DNA of 33,741 bases from a virus. The stretch covers positions 1-33,741 of IMG/VR virus record IMGVR_UViG_3300015360_001306; one strand, given 5' to 3'. Positions within the stretch are counted from its first letter, which is position 1, and every line of letters begins with the position of its first letter. Under the pieces are notes generated by a model. The model saw only the letters and a program-made list of their open reading frames with translations. It had not been told where the DNA came from and did not search any database. Below are positions 27,150-33,741 of the stretch, piece after piece. Position numbers and translations under genes: made by a program.

Positions 27150-29306
27150 CTAAATCTCATGCAGATCGATTAGTCTGTTACCGTTCTCATCGTGCGAAAT
27201 AACCACCCTTTTGCGCTTTGGTGTCGTAGCACCGACTCCAATCGGTGTAGTAATACCTGATTGTTTAAGCGCATCGGCGGCCGCTTTTTTCGTCGCCTCC
27301 TCAACCTTGGCTTGTAAGACTGCTACCTGAATTGCTTGATCTCCCCGGACTTTTTCGATGTCTAGAGCGTGCTTGTCTTTTTGAGCGCCGACGGTAATTT
27401 GCGCGTTTAGCGAAATTTCCTGCTCACGAAGAGATACTTCGCGCTCCTTTAATTGTAATTCTCGCTCTTTATATTGAGCATCGAGCTGTTGTTGTTGGGC
27501 TGCCTGTTGAGCTTTAAACGTTTCCATCTGCATTTTGGCTTGTGTATCCGCCTGTGCGTGCTGTATTTGTATTTCTTCGGGTGAGGGTTGCATTTCCTGA
27601 GGATTCTCGGCCGCCTCCGTTGCAGCATCTTTCATCGATTGAAACGCACTTTCAATTGCCCCCTCCACAGTTCGTGACCAACGGAACGGCTTAATAAAAG
27701 CCATCAAGATCGGTTCAAGAATATTTTGGAATTCCGGCATAATTTGAACGACTGGCGTCATTTGACTAAAAAAATTAGAGATCGCACCGATTGCCTCGCT
27801 AGCATCCTGTTTTTCCTGACTCTCGTCGACGGCGATTGTTGAATCGGTCTCAATATCAATAATAAAAGAGCGTAGCTTGTCAATTCGCAATAATTCCAAC
27901 GATTGAGCAAAAACGTCCTGTTCTTTTGGTTCGGCAAAATCCATGCCGGCCATCTGATACAGCGTCTCATCACTAAAATGCTCTACCGCAATCTCAGTGA
28001 TAATGCGGATATTATCACGGCAAAATTCCTGCATTTGCTGCTGCCGTTCGGAAATGCGAAGCGTGGCGAATTTCCCTTTAATTTGTTGCGCGGTAGCAGT
28101 CTCGTTAGGGTCAGTATTACCCCTAATAATGTCTGCCATGCCGGTAATGGCATACACTTCCTGCACTTTTTTATCAGCGGCGGTATAGAGGCCACCCAGT
28201 ACCTCACTGATCTCTTTTAACGGTAGAAACGATATACCACCCGCGATACCGTTTTGAGCGACTATCGCCGCCCAGTCTTTTACCGGTATAAGTCTGTTTT
28301 CGCAGCCCTCTTCTAAAAGGCGCGACAATTCCTGCATAGACGCATCTCTAACACCGGCCACTTTTAACGCTCGGGTCAGTTTCGAAATTCTGTGTGTTAT
28401 TTCATCAAGCTCTACCGCCTGATCTTGATAGAGACTAAAATCTGGTACAGGTTCCAGCGACTCGTTCGTTGTCGTCGCGTAAAGCGGCCGAGCACAAGGC
28501 AAGAATTTCTCTAGGCCGAGTATGTCCTCCTCTACTTTTAGAAACTCCTGGGACGAGCGAGTAAACCAATACGTTGTCCGAGTTGATATGCACCAGTACT
28601 CGATTACCCTCGCTTTATTGTACTTTTCATCGTCTTTCTTATCGGAGTGTCCTTCGTCCGCCTCTGGAGCATAATCAAGAGCAACGTCTGTTGCGACGTC
28701 CCCGAACTGCTCCTCCAGCTCCCCCCGAGATAGGTAGATCTCGCGCCAGACGTCCTTAATCTCTTCCCAAAACCGACCGCCGTCATGACCGAATTCCGTC
28801 CAGGGCACGTAATCCGTTTCTACTCGCTCGCTGTATGGCACTAGTAGGCCGTCGTCGTCGAAATCAGCTCGAAACCTGTGCCATGCACTACCGCGCCCTG
28901 GGAGTAGATAATCATCTCTACATTGCCGCATAACTTTATCGAAATTATTGCTCTCGATCTGGTACTGTGTGCAGCGCTCGGCAATCTGACACGCCACACG
29001 ACTGACGATATCGCTATTTTTCCAACGACGTAACACAACGACTTTGGGTGTACGTGCGTAAATTACGGGTTTTAATGTCTGTATATTGCTCCACAGAATG
29101 TTGTACCGTTTGCCACGAGTCGAGGAGTTGCCACGTTCGTCCCTGTAGCGTTTGATTATTTTATTGCTTCGTTTTTTCCAGTTTTTAAAATTCTTCTCGT
29201 AGGTTTTAACCGTTTTTTTGTATGTTTCAAGTTCTTCCGTCAGTTTCGGCGCGAGCCTCTCCTGTTTACTCGTAGAGTCGGTGTCTAAATCGTATCCTGC
29301 CGCCAT
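27150..29306 (-). CDS. portal protein
   Basis: The product has 718 residues, the size of P22-like portals. After a charged helical start (EELETYKKTVKTYEKNFKNWKKRSNKIIKRYRDERG) comes YNILWSNIQTLKPVIYARTPKVVV, a signature of podovirus portals, then the clip/stem and wing parts. Further on are SLYQDQAVELDEITHRI, IIRGNTDPNETATAQQIKGKFATLRISERQQQMQEF and IITEIAVEHF, all family-typical. The end (about 560-690) is a long Gln-rich coiled coil (FKAQQAAQQQQLDAQYKERELQLKEREVSLREQEISLN) like the barrel of P22 gp1. It forms the dodecameric ring through which DNA is packaged and ejected. Its TAG abuts the next ATG. Confidence 0.88.
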   Translation of the reverse strand: MAAGYDLDTDSTSKQERLAPKLTEELETYKKTVKTYEKNFKNWKKRSNKIIKRYRDERGNSSTRGKRYNILWSNIQTLKPVIYARTPKVVVLRRWKNSDIVSRVACQIAERCTQYQIESNNFDKVMRQCRDDYLLPGRGSAWHRFRADFDDDGLLVPYSERVETDYVPWTEFGHDGGRFWEEIKDVWREIYLSRGELEEQFGDVATDVALDYAPEADEGHSDKKDDEKYNKARVIEYWCISTRTTYWFTRSSQEFLKVEEDILGLEKFLPCARPLYATTTNESLEPVPDFSLYQDQAVELDEITHRISKLTRALKVAGVRDASMQELSRLLEEGCENRLIPVKDWAAIVAQNGIAGGISFLPLKEISEVLGGLYTAADKKVQEVYAITGMADIIRGNTDPNETATAQQIKGKFATLRISERQQQMQEFCRDNIRIITEIAVEHFSDETLYQMAGMDFAEPKEQDVFAQSLELLRIDKLRSFIIDIETDSTIAVDESQEKQDASEAIGAISNFFSQMTPVVQIMPEFQNILEPILMAFIKPFRWSRTVEGAIESAFQSMKDAATEAAENPQEMQPSPEEIQIQHAQADTQAKMQMETFKAQQAAQQQQLDAQYKERELQLKEREVSLREQEISLNAQITVGAQKDKHALDIEKVRGDQAIQVAVLQAKVEEATKKAAADALKQSGITTPIGVGATTPKRKRVVISHDENGNRLIDLHEI

Positions 29307-29312
29307 GAATCG

Positions 29313-29759
29313 CTAGCTAATTATAAACCCATTGATATAAACGTCCGCAAACGCACGGCTTCTACTTTCTACGGATAGTGCAAGCACCGGGACAGTGAAT
29401 AGTACCTCTGTGATTACCTCTAATTGCAATTTTAAAAACTTGCGCCTCGTCAGAACATTAACCACCTCGGTATCGTCGATGTCTCTTCGCTCCTCGTTCG
29501 TGGTAAGTAGCGCGTCCCAATTCTGGAGCGCACTTACCAACTGAGAAGAGCCCTTGCTTTTATAACCGTTATAAATCCCGCCGACACACGCACTATCTGC
29601 GTCACCCGACGATCCAATTGCGAAGATAGAATCGATGACGAACGAATTAAATTCAGCTTGTTTGATAAACGGTTGCTCTTCTAACGTTGCTAAATTGGCG
29701 TCGGAGAGAATGAACAGATTTTTTAAAATCATGTCGCTTGAGGATAAAAGTCTTTCCAT
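29313..29759 (-). CDS. hypothetical protein between receptor-binding and portal genes
   Basis: The product has 148 residues. No signal or membrane span. It looks like a mixed alpha/beta protein with a helical N-terminal half (MILKNLFILSDANLATLEEQPFIKQAEF), a Gly/Ser-rich middle (SSGDADSACVGGIYNGYKSKGSS) and a beta end (LQLEVITEVLFTVPVLALSVESRS; DVYINGFIIS). The family is not recognised. It stops seven bases before the portal ATG and starts five bases after the stop of the SGNH gene. By position it may be a virion protein attached to the receptor-binding protein. Function is unknown. Confidence 0.6.
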   Translation of the reverse strand: MERLLSSSDMILKNLFILSDANLATLEEQPFIKQAEFNSFVIDSIFAIGSSGDADSACVGGIYNGYKSKGSSQLVSALQNWDALLTTNEERRDIDDTEVVNVLTRRKFLKLQLEVITEVLFTVPVLALSVESRSRAFADVYINGFIIS

Positions 29760-29764
29760 ATCGA

Positions 29765-31267
29765 TTATATAAAATTATTATTTCCGTAAAGGCCTGTCAG
29801 ATTAAACATACCAATTTGAGCCTGGCGAAGAATAGTTGAAACGTTACTACTAGTAATAAGACTTGTAACTAGTTGAGAAATTCCGCCTGTCGCTGGATAA
29901 GTAAAATCGCCAGCGTACGCACACCCACCGACCGGATTATAGTCGAACACCATCGCGCTCGCTTTTCGCATCGCTAATGATCCACCCGCTCCTGCCTCAG
30001 CAGCTATATTAAACGTACCAATTCCCTCAAACGCCTCGGATTGATATAGCCCCGACATGTACATCCTATCGCCGGGTGCAGGAGCGCCGCCGCCGTAACC
30101 CCAATTTCCGATCATCCCCGTGGTTCCTAATACTGTCGCGCAATTTCTATTTAACGTCGCCGTAGTTGTTGATACTGCTGTGATTATATAATCGCCTGGA
30201 ATTATGCCCGCGGGACTTGCCGTAGAAATTCGTAAAATACTTCCGATGTGCACGGTGGAAGACCACGCCGTATTTTTTACAACTTCGTTTAAATTCGTAG
30301 CACTCACTGATACTGTTACTGTTGTGTTGTTTATCCTTGCCCCGAATAGGTTTTGATACATCGCGTATCCACTCGATGACGCATTGACCTGGAACTGCTG
30401 CCAATTGCCTAAAATATTCGCATCGGTAACAATTGTTTTTGTGAGACTTGGGGTAGCGGACTGGTGCATATCGGTAGCTATACCACCCGAATGCACAAGC
30501 ATTAACCCGTTTTGCGCCATGTTGATAAAATTTGGAAAGCCAGTAGTAAGGCCCTTATTCATTGCTCCTGCTGCAAGATGTATTCGAGAGCCTGATACTG
30601 TTCCGATGAGCACATCAGCTACCGCTTGAGCAATTATTTTTACAGCTGGAGTGTCGGGATGTACGCCGTCAGTTGAAAAAGTTGCTTTCCAATCAGCCGT
30701 CGCAGGATCATAAAGTTTCGAAAATATATCAATAAACGGCAGATGCCATTTCTGAGCGTACAGGTGAAGCCAGAGATTCCACGCCCACGTGTTATAGATA
30801 GTGCCGAGGACTCCGGCTGTCGGAGGTGCAGCATCGAGTACACTTCTTCGGCGAGGTGGAATATTGACAATAACCGGTAAAATACGAGCATTTAAGCAGG
30901 TTTGCACCATTGAATTCATGTTTGCGTACGACGCATCTAGTAGCACGTTGTTTGAAACATCATTAGTGCCGGCTAGTATTACGCAAATATCGGGTTTTTT
31001 AGCGAGGACGTCAGCGCTAAATCGGGTGACCATTTGAGCTGTTTGATCGCCCGCAACCCCTGCGTTTAGCGCCAATTGAAAACGTCCTTGAGTATAATAC
31101 TCGAACAGGGATGGCCAAGAAAAACCTTGGAGCGTTAAATTTCTGTCGCCAATTATGTACGATCCGGCAGTTATAGAATCACCGATGCAGACAACTCTAA
31201 CAGCACCCGTACCGCCTACCGACGAGGCACCCGTACCACTATTTGTATTTGTTAGCGCTCGTAACAT
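29765..31267 (-). CDS. SGNH-hydrolase receptor-binding (tail spike-like) protein
   Basis: The product has 500 residues. Residues 25-220 are an SGNH/GDSL esterase: GDSITAG with nucleophile Ser31, LNAGVAGDQT with the oxyanion Gly, GTNDV with Asn102, and STDGVHPD with the Asp200-x-x-His203 pair. All catalytic blocks are present. Residues 230-500 are beta-rich and low in charge, typical of a trimeric fibre body and host-binding tip. Such proteins deacetylate surface polysaccharide. The location is odd: between terminase and portal, not with the tail genes. The ATG overlaps the previous stop (TAATG). Activity on a host polysaccharide is inference; the catalytic residues are seen. Confidence 0.85.
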   Translation of the reverse strand: MLRALTNTNSGTGASSVGGTGAVRVVCIGDSITAGSYIIGDRNLTLQGFSWPSLFEYYTQGRFQLALNAGVAGDQTAQMVTRFSADVLAKKPDICVILAGTNDVSNNVLLDASYANMNSMVQTCLNARILPVIVNIPPRRRSVLDAAPPTAGVLGTIYNTWAWNLWLHLYAQKWHLPFIDIFSKLYDPATADWKATFSTDGVHPDTPAVKIIAQAVADVLIGTVSGSRIHLAAGAMNKGLTTGFPNFINMAQNGLMLVHSGGIATDMHQSATPSLTKTIVTDANILGNWQQFQVNASSSGYAMYQNLFGARINNTTVTVSVSATNLNEVVKNTAWSSTVHIGSILRISTASPAGIIPGDYIITAVSTTTATLNRNCATVLGTTGMIGNWGYGGGAPAPGDRMYMSGLYQSEAFEGIGTFNIAAEAGAGGSLAMRKASAMVFDYNPVGGCAYAGDFTYPATGGISQLVTSLITSSNVSTILRQAQIGMFNLTGLYGNNNFI

Positions 31268-31557
31268 TAGGACCCGTCTCCCGACGTAATATAAATAATC
31301 GCCGTCTCACCAGTTGCGCAAATTACTGCGATAGTGTCGGCGACACCGTCGCTAAACAACTCAATAGTACCTGGCGCAATAGGCATATCTGTAATAACTG
31401 CCGTTTGAGCACCGACGCCGAAACGCACGAACGCCCTCACGGTGCCGGCGTTGTAAATTCGTACGATTGGACTATTAACGTTCAGGGCTGCACTTGCACT
31501 AACTGACGTAGCACTAATTGATGTTGTTATACCTGGGCTAAACGCTGGTTTACTCAT
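31267..31557 (-). CDS. small beta-rich structural protein
   Basis: From the ATG at 31557, which overlaps the terminase stop in TAATG and follows GAGGAGAA, the product has 96 residues. The longer frame to 31686 runs inside the terminase gene and is not used. The protein is beta-strand and Ala/Ser/Thr rich (SPGITTSISATSVSASAALNVNSPIVRIYNAGTVRAFVRFGVGAQTAVITDMPIAPGTIELFSDG). No signal peptide. It overlaps the SGNH gene start in the same way, so the three genes are coupled. It could be a small capsid or fibre-base protein; the family is not named. Confidence 0.7.
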   Translation of the reverse strand: MSKPAFSPGITTSISATSVSASAALNVNSPIVRIYNAGTVRAFVRFGVGAQTAVITDMPIAPGTIELFSDGVADTIAVICATGETAIIYITSGDGS

Positions 31558-33026
31558 TAATATTTCTCCTCTCGTGTTGTATTTCGATCTCTCGAGCTCT
31601 CCATGAGCTCTTTGAACGTGATTTGGCTGATGCTTTTCGGCGGTTGTTCGACCACTAGGTCGTTTTCCCACGGGCGTGACATGCACCCGTACCGGAGCTG
31701 ATCCGCAGCGTGGTCCTCCATGTCCGTATCGATATCCTCTAGCCGGTGCTCATCGTGTTGGAGCGCTGGTAATGTGCGAATCGTGTCACGACAGGTCTCG
31801 AAAAAATACAGCATCGGCCGACCCTCTTCGCCGTTTAACCTCGTCCGTATCTGTTGCCAACCCGCTACGCGAGTGTTATCAGCAGCCCTCATCGAAACAC
31901 CGTGACGTCGAAACGTTTCGGCGGGACACGGGCCGCCATCGGATTTAAACATAGACGGATCAGCTACTGTGTACGCAATATCCTCGTCCCCTGTACGTTC
32001 CACGATTCCCCGCGCAATCTCGGGGTCTTGGAGCCTTAGGCCAACGTTCGGTTCTGATCGGCCGTACCACTCGCGATATTTAATTATGGCCCCTCGTGGG
32101 TACGTTACACAATTTTTGTTGCGGCAACCTGTCCCGTAACACGTGATGCAAGCGCCATCACTTACTGTGTACCATCCGCAAGAAAATGGCCGAGCATAAC
32201 CCCAATCGAACGCTCGAAATCTCGTCCAGTGTTTTGGTAACGCGAAAACCGGCAGAACGTGACGATTTTCAGAAAATTCTTTGAAAAATGCTCCGGCTAT
32301 TATTGACCAATCACCGTTGAGCATTGCGTCAACCAGCTCGGGCGACCCAAGCCCTTTTAACTGTCGAGAGTACTCTAGACCGTTTAGACTCGGATTATCA
32401 GCGAGTTTAGCAGGTATAAATACGCGTTTCATTCCGCCGTCGTTTTCTGGCGCGTCGAATAACGTTAGCGGTGGATGCGGATCGATAAACCCGGTTTTTA
32501 AATAATCGTGCCCAACTCCACCAGGATTCGATGTGTAAATCGCACGAGGAAAAACGCCTAGGTACTTGTCGGGAATTTTTAACGTGTCGGGAATCCGCAA
32601 TCGACTCCGCAAAAAACGCAGCATTTTGGCACTAAACTGGGTAGCTTCCTCGATAAACAAAAAATGGAACTCCGGACCCAGGTGATTATAAATATCCTTT
32701 TCGTGCTGCGCATGATTTAAAAATATACGGCTACCCCATTTAAACCTGATTTCCAACTCCACGATTTCGCAAAGTTTCGCTGTTACCCAGGGCGCTAGCA
32801 GCGCACGGAACCCGGTCGGACCCTCCATATGATTTTTTATTAGCTGATCGTATTTACGACGAAAAAAATAACCTTGTATACCGGGCACGTCAGAACACCA
32901 AATTATTGACGCTACCCGTGCTAAATGAGATTTGCCGCCACCGGCCGCACCCCCATACAGGATCTCATTAGCTGGCGTCAGTAATGCCTGTCCCTGCCGT
33001 TGATGGAGCGACAAATCAATTTGCAC
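31557..33026 (-). CDS. terL: terminase large subunit
   Basis: The product has 489 residues from GTG at 33026. ATPase domain: Walker A GGAAGGGKS (25-33), Walker B FLFIEEA (122-128) with catalytic Glu, and coupling motif YTSNPGG (164-170). Nuclease domain: Asp274 in AFDWGY, Asp356 in VADPSMF and Asp438 in DMEDHAADQLRYG, the three acidic residues of the RNase H-like fold. Residues 293-306 (CITCYGTGCRNKNC) form a CxxC-x4-C-x4-C cluster inside the nuclease domain that could bind zinc. The protein drives DNA into the prohead and cuts it. It follows the small-subunit candidate by 11 bases. Confidence 0.93.
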   Translation of the reverse strand: MQIDLSLHQRQGQALLTPANEILYGGAAGGGKSHLARVASIIWCSDVPGIQGYFFRRKYDQLIKNHMEGPTGFRALLAPWVTAKLCEIVELEIRFKWGSRIFLNHAQHEKDIYNHLGPEFHFLFIEEATQFSAKMLRFLRSRLRIPDTLKIPDKYLGVFPRAIYTSNPGGVGHDYLKTGFIDPHPPLTLFDAPENDGGMKRVFIPAKLADNPSLNGLEYSRQLKGLGSPELVDAMLNGDWSIIAGAFFKEFSENRHVLPVFALPKHWTRFRAFDWGYARPFSCGWYTVSDGACITCYGTGCRNKNCVTYPRGAIIKYREWYGRSEPNVGLRLQDPEIARGIVERTGDEDIAYTVADPSMFKSDGGPCPAETFRRHGVSMRAADNTRVAGWQQIRTRLNGEEGRPMLYFFETCRDTIRTLPALQHDEHRLEDIDTDMEDHAADQLRYGCMSRPWENDLVVEQPPKSISQITFKELMESSRDRNTTREEKY

Positions 33027-33037
33027 GTGTGCCTACG

Positions 33038-33355
33038 CTAATTAATCGGCGACGAATCGATATTACTGATCGTCACGTTTAAAATTGGTACGAGCGCGGC
33101 TCCATCGAGCCCTGCGTGCTCCAACTCCTGTTTCGGACGCCCATAACCTCGGTCTAATAGAGCGTTAGCAGCCGCAACACGCGCTTGGTCCTTGGTCGAA
33201 TTTTGCATAACATCAACGAGTGCGTTAATAGCAGCAGGCGCATGTATTCGCGCAAGCGCGATAACGTCGTGCACCACTTTTGGCCGACCACCTGGGTTAC
33301 CGCTAACGCCGAGCTTGAATCCACCTTTACCTGTCGGGTTTTTAATAGCTCTCAT
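33038..33355 (-). CDS. putative terminase small subunit (DUF5681-like)
   Basis: The product has 105 residues. GGFKLGVSGNPGGRPK is the signature of the DUF5681 type, common in phage genes directly before terL. Residues about 30-95 are helical with ARVAAANALLDRGYGRPKQE, a segment typical of small terminase DNA-recognition/oligomerisation helices. It is the first gene of the leftward late operon and directly precedes terL, the usual order. It would recognise the packaging site, which could lie in the 33356-33502 gap. No Shine-Dalgarno is clear before its ATG. The call rests on motif plus position. Confidence 0.75.
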   Translation of the reverse strand: MRAIKNPTGKGGFKLGVSGNPGGRPKVVHDVIALARIHAPAAINALVDVMQNSTKDQARVAAANALLDRGYGRPKQELEHAGLDGAALVPILNVTISNIDSSPIN

Positions 33356-33427
33356 AACTTGCTTTCGACTTGTTTTGTAGTTTCGTGACTCACACGATTA
33401 TTTTTTTAAATAAAATAGATTATTATG

Positions 33428-33457
33428 TTGACATGGTACACCATAACGGTGTACATT
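33428..33457 (+). promoter_or_regulatory. early rightward promoter overlapped by a 19-bp palindrome
   Basis: Consensus -35 TTGACA (33428-33433), 18-base spacer, -10 TACATT (33452-33457). The spacer and -10 contain GTACACCATAACGGTGTAC (33436-33454), with 7-bp arms and a 5-base centre. A repressor bound there would block polymerase. The promoter leads into the truncated gene starting at 33503. The 33356-33502 gap otherwise holds an AT-rich tract next to the small terminase start, with no strong late promoter seen. Confidence 0.7.
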
Positions 33458-33502
33458 ATAAATATAGAGAGTAACAACGCTCTGACGAAAAAAGGATACA
33501 AA

Positions 33503-33741
33503 ATGGGACGCAAAACACGATTAGTCACCTGGATCAAAAAAGCACTCCACGATTACCAAAACAACGACGAGACCGCTACCGAGCAGGACCTACTAGCCGG
33601 GATACAAAATGGCAGTATCGAGACACCGAGCTGGCTAGGGCACGGTCTCGAGGATTGCAATGGCTGGTGTCTATACGACGAGCGGTGCCCACACAATGTG
33701 TGGATAATCTCAGAGGACGACGAGCCAGTCCTCGAGGACGA
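33503..33741 (+). CDS. hypothetical protein (3' end outside window)
   Basis: The 79 visible residues start MGRKTRLVTWIKKALHDYQNNDE, a basic helical opening, followed by a middle with ETPSWLGHGL and a Cys/Trp-rich part (CNGWCLYDERCPHNVW), then an acidic run. The sequence is not a pentapeptide gene. Its Shine-Dalgarno cassette aaaggatacaaaATG is nearly the same as that of the genes at 424, 1335, 2283, 3063 and 3320, so it was shuffled with them or belongs to the same operon. It is the first gene after the promoter with the palindromic operator. It continues past the right edge, so its full length and family are unknown. Confidence 0.65.
   Translation, partial: MGRKTRLVTWIKKALHDYQNNDETATEQDLLAGIQNGSIETPSWLGHGLEDCNGWCLYDERCPHNVWIISEDDEPVLED

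Noticed and set aside
1-33741. Window read as a complete circular genome
   Set aside because: The two edges show no overlap, and direct joining puts the right-edge gene out of frame with the left-edge gene. A polymerase, helicase or integrase could lie outside.

Overview
The window is a 33.7 kb piece of a tailed-phage genome (or prophage), most likely a short-tailed (podovirus-type) temperate phage of a Gram-negative host. The head and tail genes are of podovirus type: terminase, a large coiled-coil-tailed portal, a gp4-like adaptor, a nozzle-like protein and ejection-type proteins with a transglycosylase. There is no tape measure, sheath or long-tail module. The host guess rests on the soluble T4-type lysozyme, signal-peptide proteins and SLT transglycosylase. 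The genus cannot be told from sequence alone. No tRNA, integrase, DNA polymerase, CRISPR array or insertion sequence was seen.

Layout. (1) 1-3505, plus strand: a tandem family of four pentapeptide-repeat proteins (the first truncated by the window edge) with a shared C-terminal domain, then a small unknown protein and a ribbon-helix-helix-like protein. All complete genes use the same Shine-Dalgarno cassette (aggatacaaaATG). The truncated plus-strand gene at the right edge (33503 onward) has the same cassette behind a promoter with a 19-bp palindrome, so the two edges probably belong to one kind of early operon. (2) 3512-9135, minus strand: an early leftward operon. From its promoter region it reads: zinc-binding protein, three small proteins, Bet/RecT annealase, a gene-poor structured stretch with two opposed terminators, a small coupled ORF, a DUF4373-like replication protein with iteron-like repeats, a 36-residue membrane protein, two small proteins, a VRR-NUC nuclease, an unknown protein, and a helix-turn-helix protein that may be a late regulator. 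Just before that last gene lies a candidate small RNA carrying 12 nt identical to the 3' end of 16S rRNA, followed by a strong terminator. (3) 9136-10532: a divergent switch region, an apparently leaderless Cro/CI-like regulator, an exported Cys-rich protein and a two-HTH excisionase-like protein, ending at a perfect 28-bp palindrome. (4) 10657-33355, minus strand: the late operon. In transcription order it carries small and large terminase, a small beta protein, an SGNH-esterase receptor-binding protein, an unknown protein, the portal, three further head genes including the scaffold, the capsid protein, a decoration protein, the adaptor, tail nozzle, internal virion proteins, a tail fibre, and the lysis cassette.

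How it fits together. The divergent regulator region would choose between leftward early expression (recombination, replication, then the 3512-3946 regulator) and the rightward genes. Late genes run without large gaps. Many are joined by stop/start overlaps (TAATG or TAAATG), and the capsid and decoration genes are each followed by their own intrinsic terminator. The most unusual signals are the anti-Shine-Dalgarno-like small RNA candidate, the pentapeptide family with recent internal duplications, the 28-bp palindrome, the multi-hairpin element after the Bet gene, and repeated motifs shared between neighbouring virion proteins.
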